In this document: piece by piece, positions 25,154 to 32,728 of the stretch
Numbering within the stretch: position 1 is the stretch's first letter
How the letters are laid out: each line of letters starts with the position of its first letter
Assembly (NCBI RefSeq): GCF_946221105.1
Contig: NZ_CAMICL010000023.1
Span: forward strand, 1-32,728
Direction of reading: 5' to 3'
From: an uncultured Corynebacterium sp.
GTDB taxonomy: Bacteria > Actinomycetota > Actinomycetes > Mycobacteriales > Mycobacteriaceae
Length of the DNA stretch: 32,728 bases
Position numbers and translations under genes: made by a program
The notes under the pieces: model-generated
The model's database searches: none
What the model was told of the DNA's origin: nothing
What the model saw: only the letters and a program-made list of their open reading frames with translations

Positions 25154-26005
25154 GTGCACAACAATTTTCTCGCCGTCGCGTTCGCGCTGATCTCGGCCGC
25201 GACCATGGCGGCGGGGACCGTGTGGCGCCACCGCATCATGCGCGCGGGCGCCCCCGAGGGGGAGAACAACGACTCGCCGTTACGGTCCCTGAAGCGGCCG
25301 GCGTGGTGGGCGTCGATGGGCATCGCATTTTTGGCGTACGGCTTCCAGGCCGCGGCGCTCGCGTTCGGGTCCCTGCTGGTGGTGCAACCGATCCTGGCGC
25401 TGTCGCTGATGCTCACGCTGCTGTTTTCGGCGTGGGCGGACAAGCGCCACATGCACACCGCGGAGGCGTTTTGGGCGGTGCTGCTCACCGCTTCCGTGGG
25501 CGGGGTGGTCGTGCTCGGCCGCCCGCTGCCCGGCGAGCGCGACCCGGCCGCCTGGGAGTGGGGTGTCGTTGTGGGCACCGCGGTGGCCATCATTGCGGCC
25601 TCGTACGCCATTGCTTCTCGACGTCCCCCCGCCGGCAAAGCCCTCATCTTCGGCTCCGCCTGCGGCGCCATGTACGGCTACCAGGCCGTGTTTTCCAAAG
25701 TGGCGGTCGACGGCTTCGTCGACGGCGGCGTGCCCGGCCTGCTTGCCACGTGGCAGCTGTGGGCCATGCTGCTGGCGGCCACGGCCGGCACGGTCGTGCA
25801 GCAGTACGCGTTCGCCGCGGGCAACCTGGCCACGTCGCTGCCGGCGTCGAAGATCATCGAGCCGCTCGTCGCGTTTTCTCTGGGCCTGTTTTTGCTCGGC
25901 GAATCCTTCCGCGTTGATTCGGCTGCCGGGTGGGCGGCCGTTGGGACGTCGATAGGCGTAATGCTCGTCTCCGCCGCGATGCTCACGCGGGTGAGCATCC
26001 GGTGA
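25154..26005 (+). CDS. DMT-superfamily (EamA-like) membrane transporter
   Basis: The 283-residue protein has about nine or ten hydrophobic segments in two halves, as in EamA/DMT exporters. Segments include LAVAFALISAATMAAGTVW, ALAFGSLLVVQPILALSLML and FSLGLFLLGESF near the end, the last being a typical second-half motif. The substrate is unknown. The GTG at 25154 is chosen because the hydrophobic N-terminus begins there and a -10 hexamer sits at leaderless distance; the frame is open far upstream but that part overlaps lysC antisense. It is divergent from lysC-asd. Confidence 0.8.
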   Translation: MHNNFLAVAFALISAATMAAGTVWRHRIMRAGAPEGENNDSPLRSLKRPAWWASMGIAFLAYGFQAAALAFGSLLVVQPILALSLMLTLLFSAWADKRHMHTAEAFWAVLLTASVGGVVVLGRPLPGERDPAAWEWGVVVGTAVAIIAASYAIASRRPPAGKALIFGSACGAMYGYQAVFSKVAVDGFVDGGVPGLLATWQLWAMLLAATAGTVVQQYAFAAGNLATSLPASKIIEPLVAFSLGLFLLGESFRVDSAAGWAAVGTSIGVMLVSAAMLTRVSIR

Positions 26006-26008
26006 CTT

Positions 26009-26031
26009 TTGTCATCTCCGATTGGTGACAA
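26009..26031. promoter_or_regulatory. Dyad upstream of the ABC exporter gene
   Basis: TTGTCATC (26009-26016) and GGTGACAA (26024-26031) form an inverted repeat with one imperfect position around 7 bases. It starts 3 bases after the DMT gene and lies 44 bases before the ABC ATPase ATG. A second dyad, CAACAC (26048-26053) with GTGTTG (26064-26069), runs into the GGAGG just before the ATG. Binding by the response regulator encoded three genes downstream is a guess. Confidence 0.4.
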
Positions 26032-26074
26032 TCGCCTCTACCAGCCACAACACAATCCCGGCAGTGTTGGAGGC

Positions 26075-27001
26075 ATGGAAAACGCAATTGAGATTCACCG
26101 GCTGAAGCGCCGCTACGGCGACTTCACCGCAGTCGACGAGATCAGCCTCACCGTCGCCCCCGGCGAGGTCTACGGCCTGCTCGGCACCAACGGCGCCGGC
26201 AAAACCTCCACCCTCGAAGTGATGGAGGGGCTGGCGCGCCCCAGCGGCGGTGAGGTGCGCGTGCTCGGCCACGACCCCGCCGCCGACCGCGCGCAGGTGC
26301 GCCCGCACACCGGCATCATGCTGCAACACGGCGGGCTACCCCAGGCGCTCACCGTCGCCGAGACGATGGCCATGTGGGCCGGTACTTGCAGCGCACCACT
26401 GCCTATCGACGACGTGCTGCGCCGCGTCCAGCTCGACTACCGGCGCGACGTGAAAGTGGGTTCCTTGTCCGGCGGCGAACAACGGCGCCTCGACCTCGCG
26501 TGCGCCCTGGTGGGCAACCCCAGCCTGCTGTTTCTGGACGAGCCGACCACCGGCCTGGACCCCGAATCCCGCCGCCGCGTGTGGGAGTTGCTTCGCGAGC
26601 TCAACTCCGCCGGGGTGACCATGGTGCTGACCACCCACTACCTCGAGGAAGCCGAGTACCTGTGCGACCGCATCGCCATCATGCACTGCGGCCGCATCGA
26701 CATCGAAGGCACGCCCGCGCAGCTGGCGGACACCGTGCCGTCCGAGATCTCCTTCCGGCTCGACCAGGACCTCCCGGCGCTGCCCGAGCTGCCGGGCACC
26801 GCGACCCACCGCGACGGCGCGCTGGTGACCGTCACGACCTCGCACCTGCAGCGCGACACGCTGGCGGTGCTGCGCTGGGCCGACGAGCACGCAGTCTCGT
26901 TGCGCGACTTCGCCGCCCGGCCCGCGAGCCTGGAGCAGGTGTTCCAGCGCATCGCAGACGGCGACCCAGGAAACGACACCCGAAAGGACACCGCAGCATG
27001 A
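26075..27001 (+). CDS. ABC transporter ATP-binding protein (drug-exporter type)
   Basis: This 308-residue ATPase has Walker A GTNGAGKT (37-44), a Q-loop at MLQHGG, signature LSGGE (131-135), Walker B LLFLDE (151-156), D-loop and switch His188. The last about 85 residues are the C-terminal extension of the CcmA/DrrA class, which powers ABC-2 exporters. ATG 26075 gives the normal family start; the GGAGG ending 1 base before it is too close to work normally, and a TTG at 26009 would add 22 residues without precedent. It overlaps the permease gene by 4 bases (ATGA). Confidence 0.9.
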   Translation: MENAIEIHRLKRRYGDFTAVDEISLTVAPGEVYGLLGTNGAGKTSTLEVMEGLARPSGGEVRVLGHDPAADRAQVRPHTGIMLQHGGLPQALTVAETMAMWAGTCSAPLPIDDVLRRVQLDYRRDVKVGSLSGGEQRRLDLACALVGNPSLLFLDEPTTGLDPESRRRVWELLRELNSAGVTMVLTTHYLEEAEYLCDRIAIMHCGRIDIEGTPAQLADTVPSEISFRLDQDLPALPELPGTATHRDGALVTVTTSHLQRDTLAVLRWADEHAVSLRDFAARPASLEQVFQRIADGDPGNDTRKDTAA

Positions 27002-27774
27002 CTTCCACGACACTGACCCCCACCACCCCGAACGCCAAGGGCTCGCCGCTGCGCAGGCTGCGCGCCCTCGGCAAGGCGGAGTGGCTCCAATTCACCCGCA
27101 ACCGCCTGCTGGTGGCCATGGCGCTGCTGTTTCCGGTCGTGCTGCCCGTGTTTGCGTGGGTGGCCGGCGACCAGGCGGAGGCCTCCACCGCCATGGCCTC
27201 CGAGATGTTCGTCCTGTTCGCGCTCGGCTTCGGCGTGTTCTACCCGGCGCTGTCCATGGCGGTGACCCGGCGCGACGAGGGCGTGCTGAAGCGCCTGCGC
27301 ACCGGCGAAGCGCGCGACTGGGAGGTGCTCAGTTCGATTCTGTTGCCGCTCGCGGTGGCGATGCTGCTGCTCACCGTGGCGCTTGTGGTGGGGTTATCCG
27401 CCGCCTCGGGGCTGTGGCCCGTCAACGCTTTGCTCATGGCCGCTGCGGTGGTGCTGGGCATCGCCGTCTCCCACGGCCTGGCGCTTCTCACCAGCTCGTT
27501 CACACCGAACGCGGAAAACGCCCAGATCACGTCCATGCCGGTGCTGTTGCTGTTGATCTTCTCCCAGACGGGGCTGCGCGAGGTGGTTCCGGAGGGCGTC
27601 GCCAAGCTTCTGAACCTGAATCCTTTCGCCCTGGCCGTCGACCTGTTCAACGAGGGCTGGCTCGGCGACGGCACCTCCGGCGACACCTGGTCGGCACTTT
27701 TGACCTTGGGCGCGTGGGCCGTGGCGCTTGTGTGGGGCGGCTACCAGTACATGCGCTGGGAAACCCACCGCTAA
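26998..27774 (+). CDS. ABC-2 type transporter permease
   Basis: The 258-residue membrane protein has a short polar N-terminus, KAEWLQFTRNRLLVAM before the first helix, and six predicted membrane segments. The middle MAVTRRDEGVLKRLRTGEA motif is characteristic of ABC-2 permeases. It would form a homodimeric channel driven by the preceding ATPase. The cargo is unknown; antimicrobial peptide or drug export is common when such a pair lies next to a LuxR-type two-component system. The start overlaps the ATPase stop (ATGA). Confidence 0.9.
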   Translation: MTSTTLTPTTPNAKGSPLRRLRALGKAEWLQFTRNRLLVAMALLFPVVLPVFAWVAGDQAEASTAMASEMFVLFALGFGVFYPALSMAVTRRDEGVLKRLRTGEARDWEVLSSILLPLAVAMLLLTVALVVGLSAASGLWPVNALLMAAAVVLGIAVSHGLALLTSSFTPNAENAQITSMPVLLLLIFSQTGLREVVPEGVAKLLNLNPFALAVDLFNEGWLGDGTSGDTWSALLTLGAWAVALVWGGYQYMRWETHR

Positions 27775-27787
27775 GCTCGATCCCACC

Positions 27788-28915
27788 ATGCACCAGCACG
27801 ACAGCATTCCCTGGCGGGATTTGGATTACGCCACCAAGTTCCTGGTGGTCAACAGGTGGTCGCTGATCATCTTTCCGTGGCTGGCGTCGGTGGTGTTCAT
27901 CTCCATCGTCTTGGACCGCACGCCCACCCAGGACGCCGCGCTGTGGGTGGGCGTCGCGGTCGCGGTTGTGTCCTGCGCGGCCGGTTCGCTGGCGCTGCAC
28001 ACCAACGCCAGCCTGCGCATGCGCCCGCACCCCCGCGGGCAGTTTTGGCTGCATTGGGGCCTTACCGGGCACCTGGCGACCCTCGCTGTATGCGCGCTTC
28101 TGGCACTGTTCGGGCCGGCGTCCTGGGAGGCAACTGTATTCGCTGCCGCGGGCCCCGTATTTTTCACCACGCTGCTGGCCTACCTCCCCTTCGTCCCGCA
28201 CGGGGCGGCGGCGACCGTGCTGCTGATTGCCGCCTCCGCCAGCATCGCCGGCACCCTCGCCCTGTACGGAGCGCTGTTCGCGCTGGTCACGCCGTTAACC
28301 AAGTGGCTTTCCCACGCGATGATTGAAACGGAGCGGACGCGCCGGCTGGAGTCGCAGCTTTCCGCCACCCAGGAGCGTCTCCGCCTGTCGCAGGACCTGC
28401 ACGACACCATGGGCCAGCACCTGGCGGCCATGACAATCAAGACGCAGCTCGCCCAAGCGCTCGCGGAGCGCGGGGACCCCCGGCTACCCGCGGAGCTCGC
28501 CGAGCTGCACCAGCTGACCCAAACCGCGGCCGCGGACATGCGGCACGTGGTCCACCGCTACCGCACCCCCGACCTCGCCGCCGAACTCACCGGCGCGAAG
28601 CACGTGCTTTCCGACGCCGGCGCCCACGTCACCGTCACCGGCACCGCAGCCGACGTGCCCGACGCGCTGCAGGAAACCGCCGCGTGGTTCATCCGCGAGG
28701 CGGCGACGAACATCCTGCGCCACTCCCAGGCAACCAAGGTCGACATCGCCATCACGCCGCGCGCGATCACGGTGAAAAACAACCACCCCGAGCCTTCCGC
28801 GCGCCCCGGCACCGGGCTGGAGGGCCTGCGCCGCCGCGCCGCCGAGCACGGCGCGCGCCTACAGTCGGAGCACACCCCGGCATGGTTCACGGTCGCACTG
28901 GAGGTAGGCGCATGA
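27788..28915 (+). CDS. Sensor histidine kinase, NarL/DesK type
   Basis: The 375-residue kinase has about five or six membrane segments in residues 20-175 with little outside the membrane. A helical linker and the HisKA_3 box follow (LRLSQDLHDTMGQHLAAM, phospho-acceptor His205). The C-terminal ATPase domain has EAATNILRHSQAT (N box) and GTGLEGLRRRA (G box). Sensors of this kind detect events in or near the membrane. ATG 27788 lies 13 bases after the permease stop without a clear ribosome binding site. The gene overlaps its regulator by 4 bases (ATGA). Confidence 0.92.
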   Translation: MHQHDSIPWRDLDYATKFLVVNRWSLIIFPWLASVVFISIVLDRTPTQDAALWVGVAVAVVSCAAGSLALHTNASLRMRPHPRGQFWLHWGLTGHLATLAVCALLALFGPASWEATVFAAAGPVFFTTLLAYLPFVPHGAAATVLLIAASASIAGTLALYGALFALVTPLTKWLSHAMIETERTRRLESQLSATQERLRLSQDLHDTMGQHLAAMTIKTQLAQALAERGDPRLPAELAELHQLTQTAAADMRHVVHRYRTPDLAAELTGAKHVLSDAGAHVTVTGTAADVPDALQETAAWFIREAATNILRHSQATKVDIAITPRAITVKNNHPEPSARPGTGLEGLRRRAAEHGARLQSEHTPAWFTVALEVGA

Positions 28916-29514
28916 TTACGGTCGCTTTGCTTGACGACGAAACCCTGGTCGCCAACTCCCTCGCCACCCTCATCAGCCTCGAAGAGGACATCGACGTCGT
29001 CCACGTCGCCTACTCCGCCGAAGACTTCCTGTCGTGGTGGCAGCGCGCGCAGCCGCGCGCGGACGTGGTGGTCACGGATGTGCAGTTGAGCGATGACGGG
29101 GCGGACGGGATCGCCGTCGCAAAGCAAATACATGCCCCCGTCGTAGTGGTGACCAGCCACGCGCGACCCGGCGTAGTCAAACGCGCCCTCGGCGCAGGCG
29201 TGCTCGGCGTGCTGCCGAAAACCGCCTCCGCGGAAGACTTCGCCGCCGCAGTCCGCGCCGCACACGCCGGCAAGCGCCACCTCGACCCCGAACTCGCCGC
29301 CGCCACCATCGCCACCGGCGACTCCCCGCTGACCGAACGCGAAGCCGAGGTGCTCGCACTCGCCGGCCGCGGCGGCACCATCGACGCCATCGCCCAAGCC
29401 GCGCACCTCGCCCCCGGCACGACGCGCAACTACATCTCCTCCGCCATGGCGAAAACCGGCGCGGCCAACCGCTTCGAGGCCTACACGGTGGCGCTCGAGC
29501 GCGGGTGGATATAA
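28912..29514 (+). CDS. LuxR-family response regulator
   Basis: The 200-residue protein has a receiver domain with the acidic pair Asp8-Asp9, phospho-acceptor Asp56 (VVVTDVQLS), the conserved Thr of VVVTSHA and Lys of VLPKTAS. A LuxR/NarL helix-turn-helix follows (SPLTEREAEVLALAGRGGT, then AIAQAAHLAPGTTRNYISSAMAK). It is the partner of the overlapping histidine kinase and most likely controls the ABC exporter genes upstream. It ends 27 bases before the leuA leader -10. Confidence 0.93.
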   Translation: MITVALLDDETLVANSLATLISLEEDIDVVHVAYSAEDFLSWWQRAQPRADVVVTDVQLSDDGADGIAVAKQIHAPVVVVTSHARPGVVKRALGAGVLGVLPKTASAEDFAAAVRAAHAGKRHLDPELAAATIATGDSPLTEREAEVLALAGRGGTIDAIAQAAHLAPGTTRNYISSAMAKTGAANRFEAYTVALERGWI

Positions 29515-29541
29515 ATCCCGTCCGACACCGCCCGCCTGATG

Positions 29542-29547
29542 TAAGGT
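29542..29547 (+). promoter_or_regulatory. Candidate -10 hexamer of leuL-leuA
   Basis: TAAGGT at 29542-29547 fits TANNNT and lies 7 bases before the leader-peptide ATG. The transcript would begin at or next to that ATG. The -35 region is poor. Confidence 0.6.
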
Positions 29548-29554
29548 GTGCCAC

Positions 29555-29608
29555 ATGTCGCACAGGGCGCTTCTCCTTCTACGCCGCGGCGGGAATCAGG
29601 CCAACTAG
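29555..29608 (+). CDS. leuL: leuA leader peptide
   Basis: A 17-codon frame reads MSHRALLLLRRGGNQAN and stops at TAG 29606. It holds four consecutive leucine codons (CTT CTC CTT CTA, 29570-29581) that avoid CTG, the commonest leucine codon in this genome. Leu-rich leaders before leuA are typical of ribosome-mediated control of leucine synthesis, and attenuation has been described for leuA in C. glutamicum as I recall. There is no ribosome binding site; with the -10 only 7 bases upstream the leader is probably read from a leaderless mRNA. leuA starts 74 bases after its stop. Confidence 0.85.
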   Translation: MSHRALLLLRRGGNQAN

Positions 29609-29651
29609 CACGGCCGGCACCCCGTCGCGGAGTTTCTGTTGGCCGGCCGTG
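29584..29651 (+). promoter_or_regulatory. leuA attenuator region with two mutually exclusive hairpins
   Basis: Hairpin 1 pairs 29584-29593 (CCGCGGCGGG, right after the Leu codons) with 29621-29630 (CCCGTCGCGG): ten pairs, one a G-U. Hairpin 2 pairs 29609-29618 (CACGGCCGGC, right after the leader stop) with 29642-29651 (GCCGGCCGTG): ten perfect pairs. The four arms interleave, so both cannot form as simple hairpins at once. A ribosome stalled on the Leu codons would cover the first arm of hairpin 1 and favour hairpin 2. Hairpin 2 has no T run, so which state switches leuA off is not clear. Confidence 0.65.
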
Positions 29652-29682
29652 GAACACACACCCCCAACAAAGGAGAGCTCCA

Positions 29683-31494
29683 ATGACCGACTTTTTCGCA
29701 CCCCGCGAGATCCAGACCCCTTCCGGCCCGCGTTACGACGGCCAGCCCGCATGGAACAAGCAGCGCGGCTCGCAGATGCCGGTGGACCGCTACCTCACCT
29801 TCGCCGAAGAGGTCGAAGACATCCAGCTGCCGGACCGCACCTGGCCCGACAGGAAGATCACCCGCGCGCCGCAGTGGTGCGCCGTGGATCTGCGCGACGG
29901 CAACCAGGCGCTGATCGACCCGATGAGCCCCGAGCGCAAGCGCCGCATGTTCAACCTGCTGGTGGAGATGGGCTTCAAGGAAATCGAGGTCGGCTTCCCG
30001 TCCGCCTCCCAGACGGACTTCGACTTCGTGCGCGAGATCATCGAAAAGGACATGATCCCGGACGACGTGACCATCCAGGTCCTCGTGCAGGCGCGCGAGC
30101 ACCTGATCCGCCGCACCTTCGAGGCCTGCTCCGGCGCGAAGAACGTCATCGTGCACTTCTACAACTCCACCTCGAAGCTGCAGCGCCGCGTGGTCTTCCG
30201 CAAGGACCGCGACGCGATTAAGAAGCTGGCCACCGACGCCGCGGAGCTGATCAAGACCATCGCCGCGGACTACCCGGACACCAACTGGCGCTGGGAGTAC
30301 TCTCCGGAGTCCTTCACCGGCACCGAGCTGGATTTTGCCAAGGAAGTCTGCGACGCAGTGGTGGACGTGATGGGGCCGACGCCGGAGAACCCGATGATCA
30401 TCAACCTGCCGTCCACGGTGGAGATGATCACCCCCAACGTCTACGCCGACTCCATCGAGTGGATGCACCGCAACCTGGAAAACCGCGAGTCCATCATCAT
30501 CTCCCTGCACCCGCACAACGACCGCGGCACCGGTGTGGCCGCCGCCGAGCTGGGCTACCTGGCCGGCGGCGACCGTATCGAGGGCTGCCTGTTCGGCAAC
30601 GGCGAGCGCACCGGCAACGTCGACCTGGTCACCCTGGGGTTGAACATGCTCACCCAGGGAGTGGACCCGCAGATCGACTTCTCCGACATCACCCGCATCC
30701 GCGAAGTGGTCGAGTACTGCAACCAGCTGCGCGTGCCGGAGCGCCACCCCTACGGCGGCGACCTGGTCTTCACCGCGTTCTCCGGCTCGCACCAGGACGC
30801 GATCAACAAGGGGTTGGATGCGCTGGCACAGAATGTGCGTCCAGAAGCAACGAGCTCCGACGTCACCTGGGAAGAGCTGCGCGAGACCACCTGGGAGGTG
30901 CCGTACCTGCCCATCGACCCGAAGGACGTCGGCCGCACCTACGAGGCTGTGATCCGCGTGAACTCGCAGTCCGGCAAGGGCGGGGTGGCCTACATCATGA
31001 AGACGGACCACGGCATCAACATGCCGCGCGCCATGCAGCCGGAGTTCTCCGCCATCGTGCAAAACATCACCGACTCCGAGGGCGGCGAGGTCAACTCCAA
31101 GAACATGTGGGACGCCTTCGCCACCACCTACCTGGACCTGGACGAGCCGCTGGAGCTGGCGCACTACCGCATCGACGCCGCCGAGGAGGAAGGCGAAGAC
31201 ACCCGCGTGGAGGCGACGGTGGTCTACGAGGGCGCCTCCCGCGAGGTCGCGGGCACCGGCAACGGCCCGATCGCGGCGTTCGCGAACGCGCTGGAGCAGG
31301 TCGGCATCGACTTTGAGGTGCAGGACTACTCGCAGCGTTCCCGCACCGCGGGCGACGACGCGGACGCGGTCTGCTACATCCACGCGGACGTCGACGGCAC
31401 CTCGGCGTGGGGTGTGGGTATCGCCGGGTCGACCACGCGCGCGTCGCTGGAGGCGATCGTCTCCGCGGTGAACCGTTCGACTGCCGCGAATTAG
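29683..31494 (+). CDS. leuA: 2-isopropylmalate synthase
   Basis: The 603-residue enzyme condenses 2-oxoisovalerate with acetyl-CoA, the first committed step of leucine synthesis. The TIM-barrel part has LRDGNQAL (Arg71, Asp72) and the metal ligands His276 and His278 in SLHPHNDRGTG, with GNGERTGN further on. The C-terminal about 130 residues are the leucine-binding regulatory domain (RVEATVVYEGASREVAGTGNGPI). This is the long actinobacterial form. AAAGGAG lies 7 bases before ATG 29683. Control is likely at two levels: leader peptide and leucine feedback on the enzyme. Confidence 0.97.
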   Translation: MTDFFAPREIQTPSGPRYDGQPAWNKQRGSQMPVDRYLTFAEEVEDIQLPDRTWPDRKITRAPQWCAVDLRDGNQALIDPMSPERKRRMFNLLVEMGFKEIEVGFPSASQTDFDFVREIIEKDMIPDDVTIQVLVQAREHLIRRTFEACSGAKNVIVHFYNSTSKLQRRVVFRKDRDAIKKLATDAAELIKTIAADYPDTNWRWEYSPESFTGTELDFAKEVCDAVVDVMGPTPENPMIINLPSTVEMITPNVYADSIEWMHRNLENRESIIISLHPHNDRGTGVAAAELGYLAGGDRIEGCLFGNGERTGNVDLVTLGLNMLTQGVDPQIDFSDITRIREVVEYCNQLRVPERHPYGGDLVFTAFSGSHQDAINKGLDALAQNVRPEATSSDVTWEELRETTWEVPYLPIDPKDVGRTYEAVIRVNSQSGKGGVAYIMKTDHGINMPRAMQPEFSAIVQNITDSEGGEVNSKNMWDAFATTYLDLDEPLELAHYRIDAAEEEGEDTRVEATVVYEGASREVAGTGNGPIAAFANALEQVGIDFEVQDYSQRSRTAGDDADAVCYIHADVDGTSAWGVGIAGSTTRASLEAIVSAVNRSTAAN

Positions 31495-31505
31495 CGCCCG
31501 CGCGT

Positions 31506-31511
31506 TATACT
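31506..31511 (+). promoter_or_regulatory. Candidate -10 hexamer of the C-terminal-linker membrane protein gene
   Basis: TATACT at 31506-31511 differs from TATAAT at one base and lies just after leuA. A leader of about 31 bases with GGGAGG would follow. The -35 is not evident. Confidence 0.5.
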
Positions 31512-31549
31512 TGCGTGACTTAACCACACTTTTCAGCGGGAGGTGCGCG

Positions 31550-32728
31550 ATGGCCATGTACGAGGTGCCTGCGGGCACCCGCCGCCTCCCCGTTGAGCAT
31601 TTGCCTATCGACGTCCCTTCGGCCACCCTCACCCCGGAACTCGACGTAGTGGTCGACGGCGAGACCGTCGGGTCGGTGGACGACGCGGAGCTGGCCCAGC
31701 TAGCCGCCGCCGGCGTGACCCCAGTGGTGGCCGCCGACGGCGGTGCGGTTGTGCTGCCGCCGGCGGGCCAGGTGCTGCCGGTGAACACCCCGCCACGAGA
31801 GCCGTGGGCGCTGCTGCCCGCGGGCGAGCGCTACGTGGCGGATTTGCGCGGTTCGTTGCCGGTGGAGGCGCCGGCGCAGGTGCTGGTGTCGCTGGGTTTC
31901 GACGACGCCGGCGACATCGCGCTGTGCGTCGACGGCGACGTCATCGGCGAGCTGGACCCGGCCGCCGGCGAGGCGCTGACCCCGACGCTGCGGCGCTTGG
32001 AGGACCGCGGGCTGATCGCCGTGGCGCGCGGCTACACCACCGCGGTGGAGGGCGGCACGTCGCTGGCCGTGATCGCGGGCCCGATCCCCGGCGACGACAT
32101 CCCGATCTCCCCGCTGCCGCCGATCGTGCGCGAAGTGGAGGTTGCGCACACGGCCACGAACTTCTTCGCCACCGTGGACGCGGAGGCCGCGGCACTTGAG
32201 GCGGACACGCAGGAACACCCGGACGACGCCGCCCGCGAGCCGGGCAAGGCCCGCGGACCGCTGATCGCCACCGCCGCGGCGGTCGCGGCACTCGTGCTGG
32301 TTGGTGTGGGCACCGTGGTGATGAGCTCGCCGTCGGGCCTGGAGCGCGACTCCACCTCGGCGTACCAGGAAACCGCGGAGGTCTCGCATCCGAGCAGCTC
32401 CACCAAGTCCACGGAACCCACCGCGTCGACCGAACCAAGCGAACCGACCGAATCGCCCTCGCAGTTCAGCACCGAACTGCCGGAAACGGCCCCGGGGCCG
32501 GTGGTGGAGGTCTATCAGCCCGCCCCGGCGCCTGCACCCGCGCCGCAGCAGCAAGCCCCGGCGCCGCAGCAACAGGCACCCGCGCCCGCGCCAGCCCCCG
32601 CACCGCAGCAGCAAGCCCCGGCACCGGCGCCTGCGCCTGCTCCCGCGCCCGCCCCGGCGCCTGCGCCAGCACCTGCACCAGAGCCGCAGCAGCAGCCGTA
32701 CGAGTACTCCATCGGCGGGCTGAAGGTG
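31550..32728 (+). CDS. Membrane protein with Pro-Ala/Gln-rich external linker (partial)
   Basis: This open frame of 393 codons runs off the right edge. ATG 31550 is 6 bases after GGGAGG. Residues 1-235 are soluble and hold two diverged copies of a unit with LPVE...VDG-x-VG-x-LD...L...G (about 13-75 and about 95-175). One membrane segment follows (about 237-257, LIATAAAVAALVLVGVGTVV), then a Ser/Thr/Glu/Pro-rich stretch and a long PAPAP/QQQAP repeat (about 324-383). The final residues YEYSIGGLKV may open a folded domain beyond the edge. The N-terminus is probably cytoplasmic and the linker crosses the cell wall. I do not recognise the family. Confidence 0.8.
   Translation, partial: MAMYEVPAGTRRLPVEHLPIDVPSATLTPELDVVVDGETVGSVDDAELAQLAAAGVTPVVAADGGAVVLPPAGQVLPVNTPPREPWALLPAGERYVADLRGSLPVEAPAQVLVSLGFDDAGDIALCVDGDVIGELDPAAGEALTPTLRRLEDRGLIAVARGYTTAVEGGTSLAVIAGPIPGDDIPISPLPPIVREVEVAHTATNFFATVDAEAAALEADTQEHPDDAAREPGKARGPLIATAAAVAALVLVGVGTVVMSSPSGLERDSTSAYQETAEVSHPSSSTKSTEPTASTEPSEPTESPSQFSTELPETAPGPVVEVYQPAPAPAPAPQQQAPAPQQQAPAPAPAPAPQQQAPAPAPAPAPAPAPAPAPAPAPEPQQQPYEYSIGGLKV
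32519..32697 (+). repeat. Low-complexity PAPA/QQQ coding repeat
   Basis: GCGCC/GCACC-type triplets for Pro-Ala dipeptides alternate with CAGCAGCAG blocks for three Gln residues. The tract encodes an extended, wall-spanning linker. The DNA is prone to slippage, so length variation between strains is likely. Confidence 0.85.

Noticed and set aside
29548..29682. N-terminal extension of leuA into the leader
   Set aside because: The frame is open upstream, but the strong AAAGGAG before ATG 29683 and the conserved protein start fix the normal start. The leader peptide uses another frame.
32477..32491. LPETA, resembling a sortase LPXTG motif, in the last gene
   Set aside because: The fifth residue is Ala, not Gly. 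The motif lies in the middle of a linker, and no hydrophobic segment and basic tail follow it.

Overview
The window is a GC-rich, densely packed actinobacterial chromosome segment, almost certainly from a Corynebacterium species. Evidence for this includes a 421-residue LysC with an internal start at Met250, followed 12 bases later by asd, and a leuA gene with a Leu-rich leader peptide. An A/B-fused Mrp antiporter operon, a SigC-type ECF sigma factor, many probable leaderless starts and secreted proteins ending in a membrane anchor point the same way. From memory, the backbone order (penicillin-binding protein, yqeY, phosphoesterase, mrp, sigC, membrane protein, asd, lysC, leuA) resembles the leuA to pbp1A part of the C. 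glutamicum chromosome. The species cannot be fixed from sequence alone, and I see no mobile element, CRISPR array or rRNA.

Layout. 1-1524: the tail of a probable penicillin-binding protein, a yqeY-family gene on the minus strand and a divergent metallophosphoesterase. 1543-1716: a tRNA-Pro(CGG) unit with promoter and terminator. 1915-2661: an unrecognised secreted, C-terminally anchored protein. 2749-5979 (minus): a secreted alkaline phosphatase made of two complete catalytic domains in one chain, with a Pho-box-like direct repeat upstream. 6261-12284 (minus): a 2007-residue surface protein with about five Rib/alpha-like and twelve G5-like modules; its predicted -35 box lies in a perfect palindrome. 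12390-13778 (minus): a YhgE/Pip-like membrane protein. 13927-19893: the six-gene Mrp Na+/H+ antiporter operon, followed 12 bases later by sigC. 20470-22582: a DUF1541/YdhK lipoprotein and a YkvI-like membrane protein with a long acidic tail. 22760-25063 (minus): lysC-asd. 25154-29514: a DMT-type transporter, then an ABC exporter pair and a two-component system that overlap or nearly touch. 29555-31494: leuL leader peptide, an attenuator-like pair of hairpins and leuA. 31550-32728: a membrane protein with a Pro-Ala/Gln-rich external linker, cut off by the window end. No stretch above 300 bases lacks a gene.

How the genes fit together. lysC-asd carries out the first and second steps of the aspartate pathway, and leuA the first committed step of leucine synthesis; leuA is probably controlled by translation of its leader. 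The envelope block (phosphatase, giant surface protein, YhgE-like protein) lies between the phosphoesterase/tRNA backbone and the Mrp operon and looks like the most lineage-specific part. The most notable observations are the tandem alkaline phosphatase, the three-module higher-order repeat in the giant surface protein with its promoter palindrome, and the mutually exclusive leuA leader hairpins.
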